From the NCBI RefSeq assembly GCF_000716595.1, contig NZ_JNXC01000019.1:1-64000 (forward strand): a stretch of DNA of 64,000 bases, given 5' to 3'. This stretch comes from Saccharothrix sp. NRRL B-16314. GTDB lineage: Bacteria > Actinomycetota > Actinomycetes > Mycobacteriales > Pseudonocardiaceae. The position numbers were made by a program, and so were the translations under genes. Shown piece by piece: positions 43,795-53,792 of the stretch (the first letter of the stretch is position 1; each line of letters starts with the position of its first letter). The notes below the pieces were generated by a model. It was not told the DNA's origin. It did not search any database and saw only the letters and a program-made list of their open reading frames with translations.

Positions 43795-44075
43795 GTCTCG
43801 CCGAATTTCGGTCAACACGGGCATGATCACGGCGATCTCGTGCAGGGTGCGACACCCCAGCCAGGGCCGCCATCGGGAAGCCGCCCGCGAGGGCATGATG
43901 AATCTCCAGCGCCGTGCGACAGGCGCGGGGCGTAGAGGCCGGTCAGAACCTCGAAGTGGTAGTCCTGCCGTTCCTCCGCCTCGGCCGCCACGCGGCTGTC
44001 GAAGCGCTCGCCCGCGTCGTGGGCGCTGGCGCAGATGGCCAGATAGAGGTCGAGCGATCGACCCCAGTACACCAT
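43795..44075 (-). pseudogene. decayed DUF5677-type gene fragment
   Basis: In shifting frames the minus strand reads YHFEVLTGLYAP, then RTALEIHHALAGGFPMAALA, then CRTLHEIAVIMPVLTEI. The last two blocks match the core of DUF5677 proteins (E...LL..Gyp.gA...wRtLHElav...). At least two frameshifts, no proper start or end. Inactive. Confidence 0.5.
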
Positions 44076-44226
44076 GAACCGAAAAGGTCAGTAATGCACC
44101 CGGCACGCGTGGTCGAAACGAGTTTTACCGGACTGCACCGGCCTGTTCATGCGGAATCCTCGTGAATCGGCGGCGTGAACTCGCCGACGCCGGTGCGGTG
44201 GTAAACACTGGCTCCCAGTAGGGTAC

Positions 44227-47200
44227 ATGCGCTGTCTTAACGGTCATCTGGGGGGGACGTTGGCGAACCAGCGAGGGCCGATCGGTGGTGCCGCTGCCGA
44301 GGCGGGATCCGTGCACCGAGCGGGAGTGGCGGCGATTGCGCTGGTCCACGGCCTTTGCCGGGCTCCGCTGACCCGGCTGTTTCCTCGCGTGGCCGCGAAC
44401 AACGGTGACGCCGTTCCCATCCAGGTGCACATGGAGGTCGATTACCCGGTCGACGACCTGCTGGTGATCGGTGAAACCGGGCAGCGCAGCTACGTGCAGG
44501 CCAAAGCCGACCGCAAACCCAGGCGGGCACTGCTCGACGCCCTCAAGCAGTGGGTCGACGCCGTGGTCGGCGGTGGCGGGCCGGACGACACCCTCGTGCT
44601 GTGCACCGCGTACTCGATGCCGTCACTCGACCACTTGAGCAGCGCCCTGACCCGTCTGCGTGATCCCTACGCGCAGGCCCTCAGTGCGCACGAGCGAGCG
44701 GCCGTCGACGACTTCACGAAGGACATCCTCGAACTGCGCCCGGACGCCGACGTGACCGGGGTGCGCGACGAAATCCTGCGGCGTTGTGTGATCTGGCACG
44801 ACGACTTCGCGAGCAGTGAATCCCCGGCGGTTCGGGCTGCGTGCACGATGCTCGGCTCGGTGTTCGGGGGCTATGACAAGGGAGAAGCGGCGTTCGCGTT
44901 GCTGCGGGCGAAGGTGTCGGACCGGGCGCTCCTGAGGTCCGGGCTGGACGTCGACCAGGCCAGCGCGCTGCTGGGCAAAGCGGGCTTGACGCCGGTCCGG
45001 ACGGTGTCGACGTCAACCCGGTCGGCACTGGCCAGGTACGAGGAAGCCGTGCGCGACCGAGCCCGGGAACTGACGATCCCGGGGTTGCCGCTCGACGTGC
45101 CGCCACTGCCGGTGCCTCGACTCCTGGACAACTTGCGCGTCCGGTACCGCGACCTCGTCGAGGGAGAGCATGCGGTGGGGAGCGCCTACCGGATTGTCCC
45201 CCTCGCGGCAGCGGTGCGGCGACTGCCGCGGGTGCTACTGCTGGGAGGGCCGGGCGCTGGCAAGACCACGGCGCTGACCCACCTCGCCGCGGCCACGACG
45301 CGCCAGTCGGCCGCGCCGATGCCGATCGTCGTGCAGTTGGGCAAGCTGGCTGCCCGGCTCAAGCACGAGCGGGAGGTGCAGATCGCCGACCATATCCTGG
45401 TCGAGGTGATGGACGTGCCGACGCTGGATCCGCCTGCAGCGGACCTGGTCAGGAGTGAAGCCCTGGAGCGGATCCGCACGGGGCGCGCGCTGGTGGTGTT
45501 GGACGCCCTCGACGAGACCTGCGACCGCCGGTCGGACTTTGCCCGGGCGCTCAAGTCGTGGTTGGACACCGCCCACGACGACCTGCGCGTGATCGTGTCC
45601 AGCCGGGACGCGGCGTACTCCAGCGCCGCCGTCCTATGCCTCACCGAAGCCGAACTCGGCCCGCCGTTCGACCTGAGCGACACGGTGACGCGGGTGATCA
45701 GGCACGCCGCCGACTGGCCTGGGCGCCAGGACCGCGACGAGAACGTCGAGACCTGGCTCGCGAAGCGGGAGCAGTGGCTGCGCACGGCGGTCGGCGAGCA
45801 CTGGGAGATGATGGACATCCCGCTGTACGCCATGCACATCGCCGCCCTCGCGGTCGCGACCAGGTTCGACGACCTACCGCCCAACAACGCGCTCGCGCTC
45901 AGAGCCGTCGTGGAATCGATGTGGCTGAGGTGGGAAGCCGGAGTCCGGCGCCAGGGCTACGACCCGCTGCCAGGGCTCCCTGACCGGGACTCGTCGGCAG
46001 ACGCCTTCAACTCGACGTTCTCGCTGGTCACCAGCCAACTGGAGGACGGCGGCCGGAAAGTCGACGCCCTCGTGGCGGCCATCGCCGAGCACCTCGAGAC
46101 CGAGTACGGCTCGCCACGAGGGCTTGCGCGGGCCAGCGCACGACAACTCCTGGCGATGTGGGACGACGCGGGACTGTTCGTGGCAGGCGGTGCGGACGCC
46201 GTCGTGGCTCCTCGCACGAGGCTGCTCATGGAGCTCGGTCGTGCAATCCGTATGTCGGCGATGGCGGATGGGGAGAAAGAGGCTGTCGTCCGCGAGCTGA
46301 TCGACGACATTGGGCAACGGGAAGTCCTGCTGTTCGTGATCGCTTTCGACCGGCGGGCCCGCGACCTGGTCGCGCGGCTGGCCGTCGAGGAGCAGGACGT
46401 GCTGGCCGCGCTAGTGCTGGCGGCGGCGTACCGACGGCACCCCGCCGGCTTCGAGGACGATCTGCCTGAAGTGGTCGAAACCCTCGTCGCGGCGGTGGTC
46501 GACGACGAGTGCCCGCAGCTCCTCTCCGTCGCCCTGATGCTCGCCCACCTGCCGGTGCCCGAGGAGTTGCGGCACGAGGTCCGGTGGACGGCGCGGTTGG
46601 ACCTGCCACCGGTGTGGGGCGCGATCGTGGAGGCGATCGCGGCGAACGACTGGGAGCCGAGAGAGGCGAATCCGGGCCAGTTGCAGCTCGACCTCCCCGG
46701 CCTGCCGGTCCTGCCGCCCGAGGCGGATCCCGAGGACCTTCCGTGGCGGGTGGCGGCCTTCAGCAGGGTGCTGGCGCTGACCGAGCCGCCCGAGTCCGAG
46801 GTCGAGCTCTCCGACCTGGAGTGGCGCATCGAGCCGGGCTACGCGTTGTTGAAGTCGGCCGAGGCGATGGCGCAGTTACGCCCTGGGGTCGTCGAGGCAG
46901 CGCGCAGGTCCCCGCTGGTGATGGACCCGCACACGGCGTTGCACGTCGACATGTTGGCCGCCGACCTGGCCGGTGTCCCGTACGGCTCGGCCGCGGCCCT
47001 GCCATCCGCGGCGCCTTCGGCGGTGCTGCGTGGGGACATGGCGGCGTTGGCGGGCGTGATCTCGACGATCGCCGAATCGTCGGCATCCGCTCCCGGGCAG
47101 GGGGATTGGTCGCTCGACCTGATCGTGCAGGTAGTGCGACTCGCCGACCTGCACCGACGTCGGCCGGGGGTGGTCGCCGACATCGTTTCCCTGGCACGGG

Positions 47201-47982
47201 ACACCCTCGTCAGCCTGCTTTACGACGTCGCCGCGTTCCTCGGGTTCCCGCCACAGGCGCTGGCGGGCTCCGCGGCGTCGTGCGCCGAGATTCTGCCGCG
47301 GGACGGAGCCGACGAGACCGCCGTAGCCCACCAATGGGGCGCAATCCTGTACGGCGGTGATCGCGAGTCGACCACCCCCGGCCTGCCGTTCCAGGTCGAC
47401 ACCACCGAAGACGACGGCGGTCGACGTCGACAGGCGCTCGACCACGTCATCTCCGTCGCGCTGTCCGACGACCCGATCGTGCTCTACGCGGGGGTGTTCC
47501 TCCTGCCGCGGCTGGCCGAGGTCGACCCGGCGGCGGTGCTCGACGCCCTTCGCCCCCGACTGGCCGCAATCGACTCCCTTGAGTTCGCCGCGATGCCGGG
47601 CCGGATGTCCATCCTCGCCTGCGACCTCGATCCGGACGTGGTCGCCGAACTCCGGAAGTCCCGCAACCCGGCGATCCGGTGGGGAGTGCTCGACAGCGTG
47701 ACCCACCGCGTGGTGTGCGAGGGGGCGACGGAATTGCGAGACCTGCTGGAGTCGCTCGCGAGAGACCCGGACCTGACGGTCCGTCTCGCGATGGCGGACC
47801 ACGTCGACCGGCAACAGCACGTCGCCCTCAACGGCATCGGTGACTCGATCCTCGCCGAGCTGGACGAGCTGCCCGCCTACTGGTCCTGCATTGAATGCGG
47901 GGCCACGGATCAGCCGGTGGGGTCGTCGACGTGCCGGAGCTGTGGTGAGGAGACGAAGCCGCTTCTCACCCGTCCAGACTGA
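44227..47982 (+). CDS. Cap4-like nuclease / NACHT ATPase / HEAT-like repeats / zinc ribbon
   Basis: A protein of 1251 residues. Residues ~28-230 have the pattern of the Cap4/Mrr-type endonuclease found at the head of defence NTPases: Asp76-Asp77 (VDYPVDDLLVIG) and Gln91-x-Lys93 (SYVQAKAD). A NACHT ATPase follows, with Walker A LLLGGPGAGKTT (337-348), Walker B ALVVLDALDE (421-430) and VIVSSRD as the sensor arginine region. About 700 residues of helical repeats come next, and a terminal zinc ribbon closes the protein (Cys1221, Cys1224, Cys1236, Cys1239). The start may be TTG 44260 instead, since GGGGGGAC precedes it. No partner gene is adjacent, so it would act alone like Avs-type systems. Confidence 0.85.
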   Translation: MRCLNGHLGGTLANQRGPIGGAAAEAGSVHRAGVAAIALVHGLCRAPLTRLFPRVAANNGDAVPIQVHMEVDYPVDDLLVIGETGQRSYVQAKADRKPRRALLDALKQWVDAVVGGGGPDDTLVLCTAYSMPSLDHLSSALTRLRDPYAQALSAHERAAVDDFTKDILELRPDADVTGVRDEILRRCVIWHDDFASSESPAVRAACTMLGSVFGGYDKGEAAFALLRAKVSDRALLRSGLDVDQASALLGKAGLTPVRTVSTSTRSALARYEEAVRDRARELTIPGLPLDVPPLPVPRLLDNLRVRYRDLVEGEHAVGSAYRIVPLAAAVRRLPRVLLLGGPGAGKTTALTHLAAATTRQSAAPMPIVVQLGKLAARLKHEREVQIADHILVEVMDVPTLDPPAADLVRSEALERIRTGRALVVLDALDETCDRRSDFARALKSWLDTAHDDLRVIVSSRDAAYSSAAVLCLTEAELGPPFDLSDTVTRVIRHAADWPGRQDRDENVETWLAKREQWLRTAVGEHWEMMDIPLYAMHIAALAVATRFDDLPPNNALALRAVVESMWLRWEAGVRRQGYDPLPGLPDRDSSADAFNSTFSLVTSQLEDGGRKVDALVAAIAEHLETEYGSPRGLARASARQLLAMWDDAGLFVAGGADAVVAPRTRLLMELGRAIRMSAMADGEKEAVVRELIDDIGQREVLLFVIAFDRRARDLVARLAVEEQDVLAALVLAAAYRRHPAGFEDDLPEVVETLVAAVVDDECPQLLSVALMLAHLPVPEELRHEVRWTARLDLPPVWGAIVEAIAANDWEPREANPGQLQLDLPGLPVLPPEADPEDLPWRVAAFSRVLALTEPPESEVELSDLEWRIEPGYALLKSAEAMAQLRPGVVEAARRSPLVMDPHTALHVDMLAADLAGVPYGSAAALPSAAPSAVLRGDMAALAGVISTIAESSASAPGQGDWSLDLIVQVVRLADLHRRRPGVVADIVSLARDTLVSLLYDVAAFLGFPPQALAGSAASCAEILPRDGADETAVAHQWGAILYGGDRESTTPGLPFQVDTTEDDGGRRRQALDHVISVALSDDPIVLYAGVFLLPRLAEVDPAAVLDALRPRLAAIDSLEFAAMPGRMSILACDLDPDVVAELRKSRNPAIRWGVLDSVTHRVVCEGATELRDLLESLARDPDLTVRLAMADHVDRQQHVALNGIGDSILAELDELPAYWSCIECGATDQPVGSSTCRSCGEETKPLLTRPD

Positions 47983-48194
47983 TCGCGTTCTTGGCCCGCT
48001 CCACTGGCTAGGTTCCGCTGTACAGGTCGTCTCGACTTCTGATCAAGGACACGCCGACACAGTGATCACCTCAAATCTCGCTACTCAGGACTCGATACAC
48101 GATCTAGTGGCGCGTCTCGGAGGGTTGACCCGGTAATCGGTCCTGTGGGCTGATCGGCCAGGCTGGTCCCGCATGTCGAGTGCGGGAGGTGGTC

Positions 48195-48860
48195 GTGGCT
48201 CGTCGACCGAGCGTGTTCGTGAGGCCCTTATCGATGGAGGAGGGCCGGAAGCTTCAGCGGGTCACCAGGACCGCGAAGGACCCGGTGCGGTTGCGGCGGG
48301 CGATCGTGGTCCTGATGTCCGGCCAGGGCCAGACGGTCCGGGACATCACGTCGTTGATGCAGGTCAGCGAGGATTACGTGCGGGATGTGATCCACGCTTT
48401 CAACGAGCGGGGGTTCGCGGCACTGGACCCAAAATGGAGCGGGGGACGCCTGGGGACGATCGGTGAGGCGGTCCGTGAGCGGATCTGCCTGATCGCCCGG
48501 ACGTCCCCCGCCTCCTGGGGCATCACCGCGTTCTCCACCTGGTCGCTGTCCAAGCTGCGCGACCATCTGCTCGACCGCGGCACCGTGACCGCGATCAGCC
48601 GCGAGACCCTGCGCCGCATCCTGCACACCGGAGGCGTGTCCTGGCAGAGCACCTCCACCTGGAAGGCGTCCACCGACCCGGACTTCATGGTGAAGATGCA
48701 CCGGATCCTGGACCTCTACGACCATCCACCCGACGACGGCCGGGTGATCTGCGTGGACGAGTTCGGCCCGCTCAACCTCCAGCCCCGCAAGGGCAAAGCC
48801 TGGCGGCCGACCGGCTCACCACTGCGATTACGGGCCACCTTGTGCATGCCGATGACCTCA
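48195..48860 (+). pseudogene. IS630-family transposase, C-terminally truncated
   Basis: It starts at GTG 48195 (GGGAGGTGGTC before it). The helix-turn-helix region (TVRDITSLMQVSEDYVRDVI) and the first catalytic Asp (VICVDEFGPLNLQP) are present. After GSPLRLRAT the sequence turns into unrelated DNA, so the second Asp and Glu are lost. Confidence 0.8.
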
Positions 48861-48961
48861 TCCACCCAGGTAGAAGGCGTACGTAGCCCAAGTACCCGAA
48901 GCTCTCACGGGCCACGGTTGCCATCCGCGTGATGTCCTCCAGCACGGCATGATGACCGGCT

Positions 48962-50059
48962 GTGCTGCTCCGACTGGCCTACCTGGGCGTCACCAACGCC
49001 TTTGCGCTGCTGCGCCTGTTGCCCATGAGCGACCGGGACAAAGACACGGAGATCCTGGCGCTACGGCACCAGATCACAATCCTGGAACGCCAACTCGGAG
49101 ACGCCCGTACACGCTTCTCCTCCGCCGACCGGGCGTTCCTCGCGGCGCTGCTGCACCGCCTCCCGACCGCCACGCTTCATCAGCTTCGACTACTGGTCCG
49201 TCCGGAGACGGTGCTGCGCCGGCACCGCGACCTCATCGCACGCCGCCACGCAGCCAGATCCCGCCCCAGACGGCCCGGCCGACCATGGACCATCCGCTCG
49301 ATCCGACTCCTGGTACTGCGCCTTACGCGGGAGAATCCCGCCTGGGGCTACCGCCTCATCCACGGAGAACTTCTCGTCCTCGGTATCGAGATCGCCGCGT
49401 CCACGGTGTGGCAGATCCTCCAGGACGCCGGGATCGATCCGGCACCCGAACGCACCACGACGTTGTGGTCGGTCCTCCTCCGCTCACAGGCCGACGCCCT
49501 GATGGCCGGTGACTTCTTCGAGACCACCACCCTGAACGGCACCCGCCTCTACGTGCTCGCGGTGATCGAGCACGCCAGCCGCCGGATCCGAATCCTCGGC
49601 GCCACCGCGCACCCCACCGCATCCTGGGTCACCCAAGCCGCCAGGAACCTCGCCATGAACCTCGAAGACGCGGGCAGACACGCGCGATTCCTGATCCGCG
49701 ACCGGAACGGGAAGTACCCGGCACTGTTCGACGCCGTCCTCGCCGACGCCGGCATCCAGATCGTCGTCAGCGGAGTCCAGATCCCGCGGATGAACGCGAT
49801 CATGGAGCGCTGGATCCGCAGCTACCGCCGTGAACTTCTCGACCGAACGCTGATCTGGAATCAGCAGCACCTGCTCCACGCGTTGCACGAGTACGAGCGG
49901 TTCTACAACACCCACCGGCCCCACCAGGGCATCGACAACGCCCGACCACTACAACCACTGCCACAGCCAGTCACCGATCAGGCGACCCTCACCCGCCTCG
50001 ACATCCGCCGTCGGCAACGACTGGGCGGCATCCTCAACGAGTACCACCACGCCGCCTGA
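48962..50059 (+). CDS. complete IS3-like integrase-core transposase
   Basis: A 365-residue protein from GTG 48962. The N-terminal helical region (ALRHQITILERQLGDA) and an HTH-type segment (ENPAWGYRLIHGELLVLGIE) are followed by the full rve core: Asp in LMAGDFFETTTL, Asp in LIRDRNGKYPALFD, Glu in NAIMERWIRSYRRE. The C-terminal YNTHRPHQGI is also intact. Fragments of the same element lie at 1321-1413, 17776-18258 and 56940-57040. This is the only complete copy and could have been the active source. Confidence 0.9.
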   Translation: MLLRLAYLGVTNAFALLRLLPMSDRDKDTEILALRHQITILERQLGDARTRFSSADRAFLAALLHRLPTATLHQLRLLVRPETVLRRHRDLIARRHAARSRPRRPGRPWTIRSIRLLVLRLTRENPAWGYRLIHGELLVLGIEIAASTVWQILQDAGIDPAPERTTTLWSVLLRSQADALMAGDFFETTTLNGTRLYVLAVIEHASRRIRILGATAHPTASWVTQAARNLAMNLEDAGRHARFLIRDRNGKYPALFDAVLADAGIQIVVSGVQIPRMNAIMERWIRSYRRELLDRTLIWNQQHLLHALHEYERFYNTHRPHQGIDNARPLQPLPQPVTDQATLTRLDIRRRQRLGGILNEYHHAA

Positions 50060-50084
50060 CCTGCACGGACTACATTTTCGGCAA

Positions 50085-50339
50085 GCACACCGGCTGCGCG
50101 GGACCGTCGTAGCCGCCGACCACCGGATCTCGCGGCCGCAGCACCGGGACGTACTCCTCGCTTTGGCACACAGCCGCGCCGTGATGGACGCCAAGGCGCT
50201 GTCCCGCGTGCTCTACGGCGACCCGGGCCGCAGCCGCAACATCCCGCCGCTGCTGTGCCGGCTGCGCGAGGAGCTTTGGTGGCTTTTCGCGGCCAAGGGC
50301 TACTGCCTCGCGGACGGACTCGACATCGAGCTGCGGTAG
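50085..50339 (+). other. unidentified coding tail with winged-helix look
   Basis: 84 codons in one frame end at TAG 50337-50339 (DVLLALAHSRAVMDAKALSR, then LLCRLREELWWLFAAKGYCL). The ALAHSRAVMDAKALSRVLYG block resembles the winged-helix domain of OmpR/SARP-type regulators. It directly follows the IS and lacks a start, so it is probably the stump of a disrupted gene. Confidence 0.4.
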
Positions 50340-50560
50340 TCACCCGTGGAACCCGACCGGCCCGGCCCAGCCGGACGCGCTCACACCAGACCCGGCGTGA
50401 ACCAGCCGTCGTGGTCAGCTGATCGTCGTTGGGGCGGCGAGTTCCGCTTGCACGTCGGCGACGCGTCGCCCTGTTGCGGATCCCGCCGTCTGCACCAGGG
50501 TGCGCGCCGACCGCCGGCTCATGGTCAGCGGTTATGCCGTTGGAGCGGGGGTTGCGGTAT

Positions 50561-53500
50561 TCAGGACGGCGACCCGCCGCGAGGGCCGGTGAGGCCAGTC
50601 AGCTTCCTGCGCACGACTTCCGCCTCTGGGTGCTCGAGGTCATCGAGGATGCCCAGCGCCTCCCGCCACGCCCGCTCCGCGCTGGGCGGGTCGCCGCGGT
50701 GGATGTACGTGTCGCCCATGCGGGACAGCGTGCTCGCGGCGCTGTGCTGGTCGCTCGCGGCCCAGTAGAGGTCGATCGACAGCCGGTAGTGCCCGATCGC
50801 CCGGTCGTAGTGCCCGAGTCGGTGGTTGATGTAGCCGAGGTTGTCCGAGGTCGCCGCCCGGTAGTAGTCGTCCCGGTGCTCTTCGAACAGCCGCAATGCC
50901 TGCTCACAGCACTCCAGCGCCCGCCGGTAGTCGCCCAGGCGGGCGTGACTCGATCCAAGCTGGTTGAGCGCTCGTGCTTGCCGCACCTGATTGCCGAGCG
51001 CGCCGTACAACTCGTACGCGCGCTGCGCGTGCGACACCGCCGTGGCGTGGTCGCCTTGAAAGCCCAGGACACGGCTGAGCGCGTAGTGCGCATGTGTCTG
51101 CCCATGCAGGTCGCCGAGCGCCTGGAAAACCCGCAGGCTTTCCCGGTAGTGGGAACTGCCCTCCTGGTAGACGCCGAGCCTGGTGTAGGCGTGCCCGAGC
51201 AGCCGGTGCGTGGTCGCCTGGGCGTTCACGTCGCCCGCCCGCCGCGCGGAGTCCAGGGCCGTGTGCTGTGCGGCGACGTGGTCACGCGCGTGCCCGTCGC
51301 GGTCGAGGAACGTCGACATCGTCCACACGAGCTTCCAGACGTGCTCATGCCGCCCCTGCGAGACGGCGAGGCGTACGACCTCGAGCATGGCCCGCCGTTC
51401 CCGGGTGAACCAGGCCAGGGCGTCCTCGTAGGTGGACATGGCGGGTGTGCTTCCCAGGACCGCCGCATCCACGTCGATCGGCTCGCGGAAGGGATCGAAC
51501 AGGAGCGCGGCCCGCATCCCCGTGCCCAAGTAGTGGTTGAACATCCGCAGCGCGACGGTGTCTCGCTCTTGCGGACTGTCGGTGCTCGCCGCGGTCTCCT
51601 CGGCGAACACCGCGACCAGATCGTGCAAGCTGTAGCGGTTCGCCTCGGAGGAGTGCACGATGTTGCTCCGGGTCAGCTCGCGCAGCAGTGCCTGGGCGGT
51701 GCGCCGGCTCGTGCCCGCCATGCTCGCGACCACGTCCACGCCGAAGTCCGGGCCGGGGTGGGAGCTCAAGCGGCGGAACAACCGCGCCGCTTCCTCGCTC
51801 AACGCCCGGTAGGACCAGTCCATGGCCGAGCGCACGCTCGTGTCGCCCTCGCCGGTGTCGAGGGCGTCCAGTCGGCGTGACGAGTCCTCCAGGTCGGCCA
51901 CGAGCCGGTTGAGCCGGTCACCGGGCATGTCCCTCGCCCTCGCGCCGATGACCGCCAGCGCGAGGGGTAGGCCGCCGGACAGCTCGACGAGGCGGGTCGC
52001 CGCGGCGATTTCCAGGTCTACCCGGTCGTCACCCAGGAGAGACCGCAGCAGGGCCAGACCCTCGTCGAGGTTCATCGCGTCCAGCACGATGCCGTCCATG
52101 CCCTCGTGCAACACCAGGCCGCTCAGCGCGTGCCGGCTCGTCACCAGAGCCGCTCCGGCGAAATCGGCGGGGAGCAGGGTCCGCACCTGCTGGGTGCTGC
52201 GCGCGGCGTCCAGTACCAGCAGGACGCGCCGCCCGGCGAGGACCCGGTGGTAGAGGGCGGTGATGGCCGCCTCGTCGAACGGCACGTCCTTCACCGCCAC
52301 GCCGAGGGAAGACAGCAGCCTCGTCATCACCTCGACGTGGTCGTCGTCGGCGTACCGCGACATGTCCACGAACAGCGCACCGTCCGGAAAGGTCGACAGC
52401 ACCCGCCGTGCCGCTGCCACGGCGAGGTAGGTCTTGCCGACCCCGCCCATCCCGCTGATCACCACGCCCGAGCCCTTGGGCCGGCCGGTCAGGCGATCTG
52501 CCACCCGGTCCAGCTCCGCGTGCCGACCGGTGAACGAGCGGAACGACGGCAACGTCACCGGGGCCGATCGCGGCGCGTCCGTCGAGGGGCGCAGGTCGCT
52601 GCGGCGCCAGAGAGTCACCGTGACGAAGCCGCCCTCCTGCACGACAACCGGAGGCCTGGCACCGAACCCGGCGCAGTCGGAGAGGGCGGTCGGGATGCCG
52701 CTTCCCTCGCCCTCCACGAGCCTGATCCACGACATCATGTGCGCCAGGCGGAAGTTCCGCTTGACCGACTGGCCTTCCAGCTCCGCCAGGTCGACCGGCT
52801 GCCCGCCCGTGAGTCCCCGCGAGGCCCATGTCCCGGGGCTGCTCACCTCCAGCCGGTCGTCGAACAGACGCACGTGCACGCACGAGTCCAGTTGCGAGTA
52901 GTCGCGGTGCACCAGCGCGTTCACGATGATCTCGCGCACCGCCACCATGGGCAGGTCGTAGACCGGACCGGACTCCGCGCGTTCCGCGCTGGGCCGCTCG
53001 CCGACACGGGCGTACCGGGCGACGAACCTCCTCGCCTCGGCCACCTGGCGGGCGATCGGTCCCTCGACCGTGGACGGGTCGCGGGTGGCCGACCGATCCG
53101 TCCCGAAGTACCGGGCGCACTTGACCATCGCGCTGGGGCAGGTGGCGGTCGGATCGATGGTGAACAGCAGCGCCCCGGTGCGTGTCAACCGCCCGCACGT
53201 CCGGAGCTGGGTGCGGTCGAGGAACTCCCATGGGCTCAACGTAGAAGGGTGGCGGGCGGCCACTTCCGGGCGCACCTCCTCGCGGAACTCCGCCACGGCG
53301 TCGACGTCGAACACCGTGGCGTTCGACGGTCCGTCGAGGAACTGGCCGCCCGACTGCGCGGGCGGGATTTCGGGTGGTGCCGACGAGGGACGTGCCGGGA
53401 AGTGCTTGGCCAGTGCGGCGAGCAGTTCGCGCACCGCCGCGTCGGGGTCGAGGTGGTAGCGCGCGACCTTGGCCCTGAGCGCCAGGTGGTCCACGGTCGC

Positions 53501-53785
53501 GTGCTCGTCCATGATGACGACGAACAGCCTGGTCCGGTCACCGGTGTGGCCCGCGTTGACGATCTTCTGGGTCCACCTGCTGCCGGCTGCGCGGGCCGTG
53601 GCGCAGAGGACGATCGGGTACCCACCGGCCACAGCCCTGGCGGCTTCGCCGACGAGCGACTCCCCTACCATCACCTGGCCGTCGTGCAGCACGTCGTACC
53701 CGGCCGCCTTCAGTGGTGACGCCAGGCGCTCGGCCAGGTGGTCCTCGCCCTCGGCGCACGCGATGTAGACCCGTTGGGCGTCCAC
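50561..53785 (-). CDS. TIR-like / GHKL-ATPase / NB-ARC / TPR multidomain protein
   Basis: A 1074-residue protein from GTG 53785, 8 bp after the TIR gene stop. Residues ~4-130 are TIR/SEFIR-like (RVYIACAEGEDHLAERLASP; PIVLCATARAAGSRW). Residues ~195-395 form a GHKL-type HATPase_c_4 domain as in AlbA/RecG-related regulators (N box REIIVNALVHRDYS, 284-297; later EGSGIPTA). The NB-ARC ATPase (~415-700) has GMGGVGKTYL (445-454) and GRRVLLVLDAA. The C-terminal ~330 residues are TPR repeats (SSHYRESLRVFQALGDLHGQ and similar). TPR sensor, NB-ARC switch and TIR effector form a plant-NLR-like layout. The extra GHKL module between TIR and NB-ARC is unusual. Operon with the TIR gene. Confidence 0.88.
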   Translation of the reverse strand: MDAQRVYIACAEGEDHLAERLASPLKAAGYDVLHDGQVMVGESLVGEAARAVAGGYPIVLCATARAAGSRWTQKIVNAGHTGDRTRLFVVIMDEHATVDHLALRAKVARYHLDPDAAVRELLAALAKHFPARPSSAPPEIPPAQSGGQFLDGPSNATVFDVDAVAEFREEVRPEVAARHPSTLSPWEFLDRTQLRTCGRLTRTGALLFTIDPTATCPSAMVKCARYFGTDRSATRDPSTVEGPIARQVAEARRFVARYARVGERPSAERAESGPVYDLPMVAVREIIVNALVHRDYSQLDSCVHVRLFDDRLEVSSPGTWASRGLTGGQPVDLAELEGQSVKRNFRLAHMMSWIRLVEGEGSGIPTALSDCAGFGARPPVVVQEGGFVTVTLWRRSDLRPSTDAPRSAPVTLPSFRSFTGRHAELDRVADRLTGRPKGSGVVISGMGGVGKTYLAVAAARRVLSTFPDGALFVDMSRYADDDHVEVMTRLLSSLGVAVKDVPFDEAAITALYHRVLAGRRVLLVLDAARSTQQVRTLLPADFAGAALVTSRHALSGLVLHEGMDGIVLDAMNLDEGLALLRSLLGDDRVDLEIAAATRLVELSGGLPLALAVIGARARDMPGDRLNRLVADLEDSSRRLDALDTGEGDTSVRSAMDWSYRALSEEAARLFRRLSSHPGPDFGVDVVASMAGTSRRTAQALLRELTRSNIVHSSEANRYSLHDLVAVFAEETAASTDSPQERDTVALRMFNHYLGTGMRAALLFDPFREPIDVDAAVLGSTPAMSTYEDALAWFTRERRAMLEVVRLAVSQGRHEHVWKLVWTMSTFLDRDGHARDHVAAQHTALDSARRAGDVNAQATTHRLLGHAYTRLGVYQEGSSHYRESLRVFQALGDLHGQTHAHYALSRVLGFQGDHATAVSHAQRAYELYGALGNQVRQARALNQLGSSHARLGDYRRALECCEQALRLFEEHRDDYYRAATSDNLGYINHRLGHYDRAIGHYRLSIDLYWAASDQHSAASTLSRMGDTYIHRGDPPSAERAWREALGILDDLEHPEAEVVRRKLTGLTGPRGGSPS

Positions 53786-53792
53786 GCGCCGT

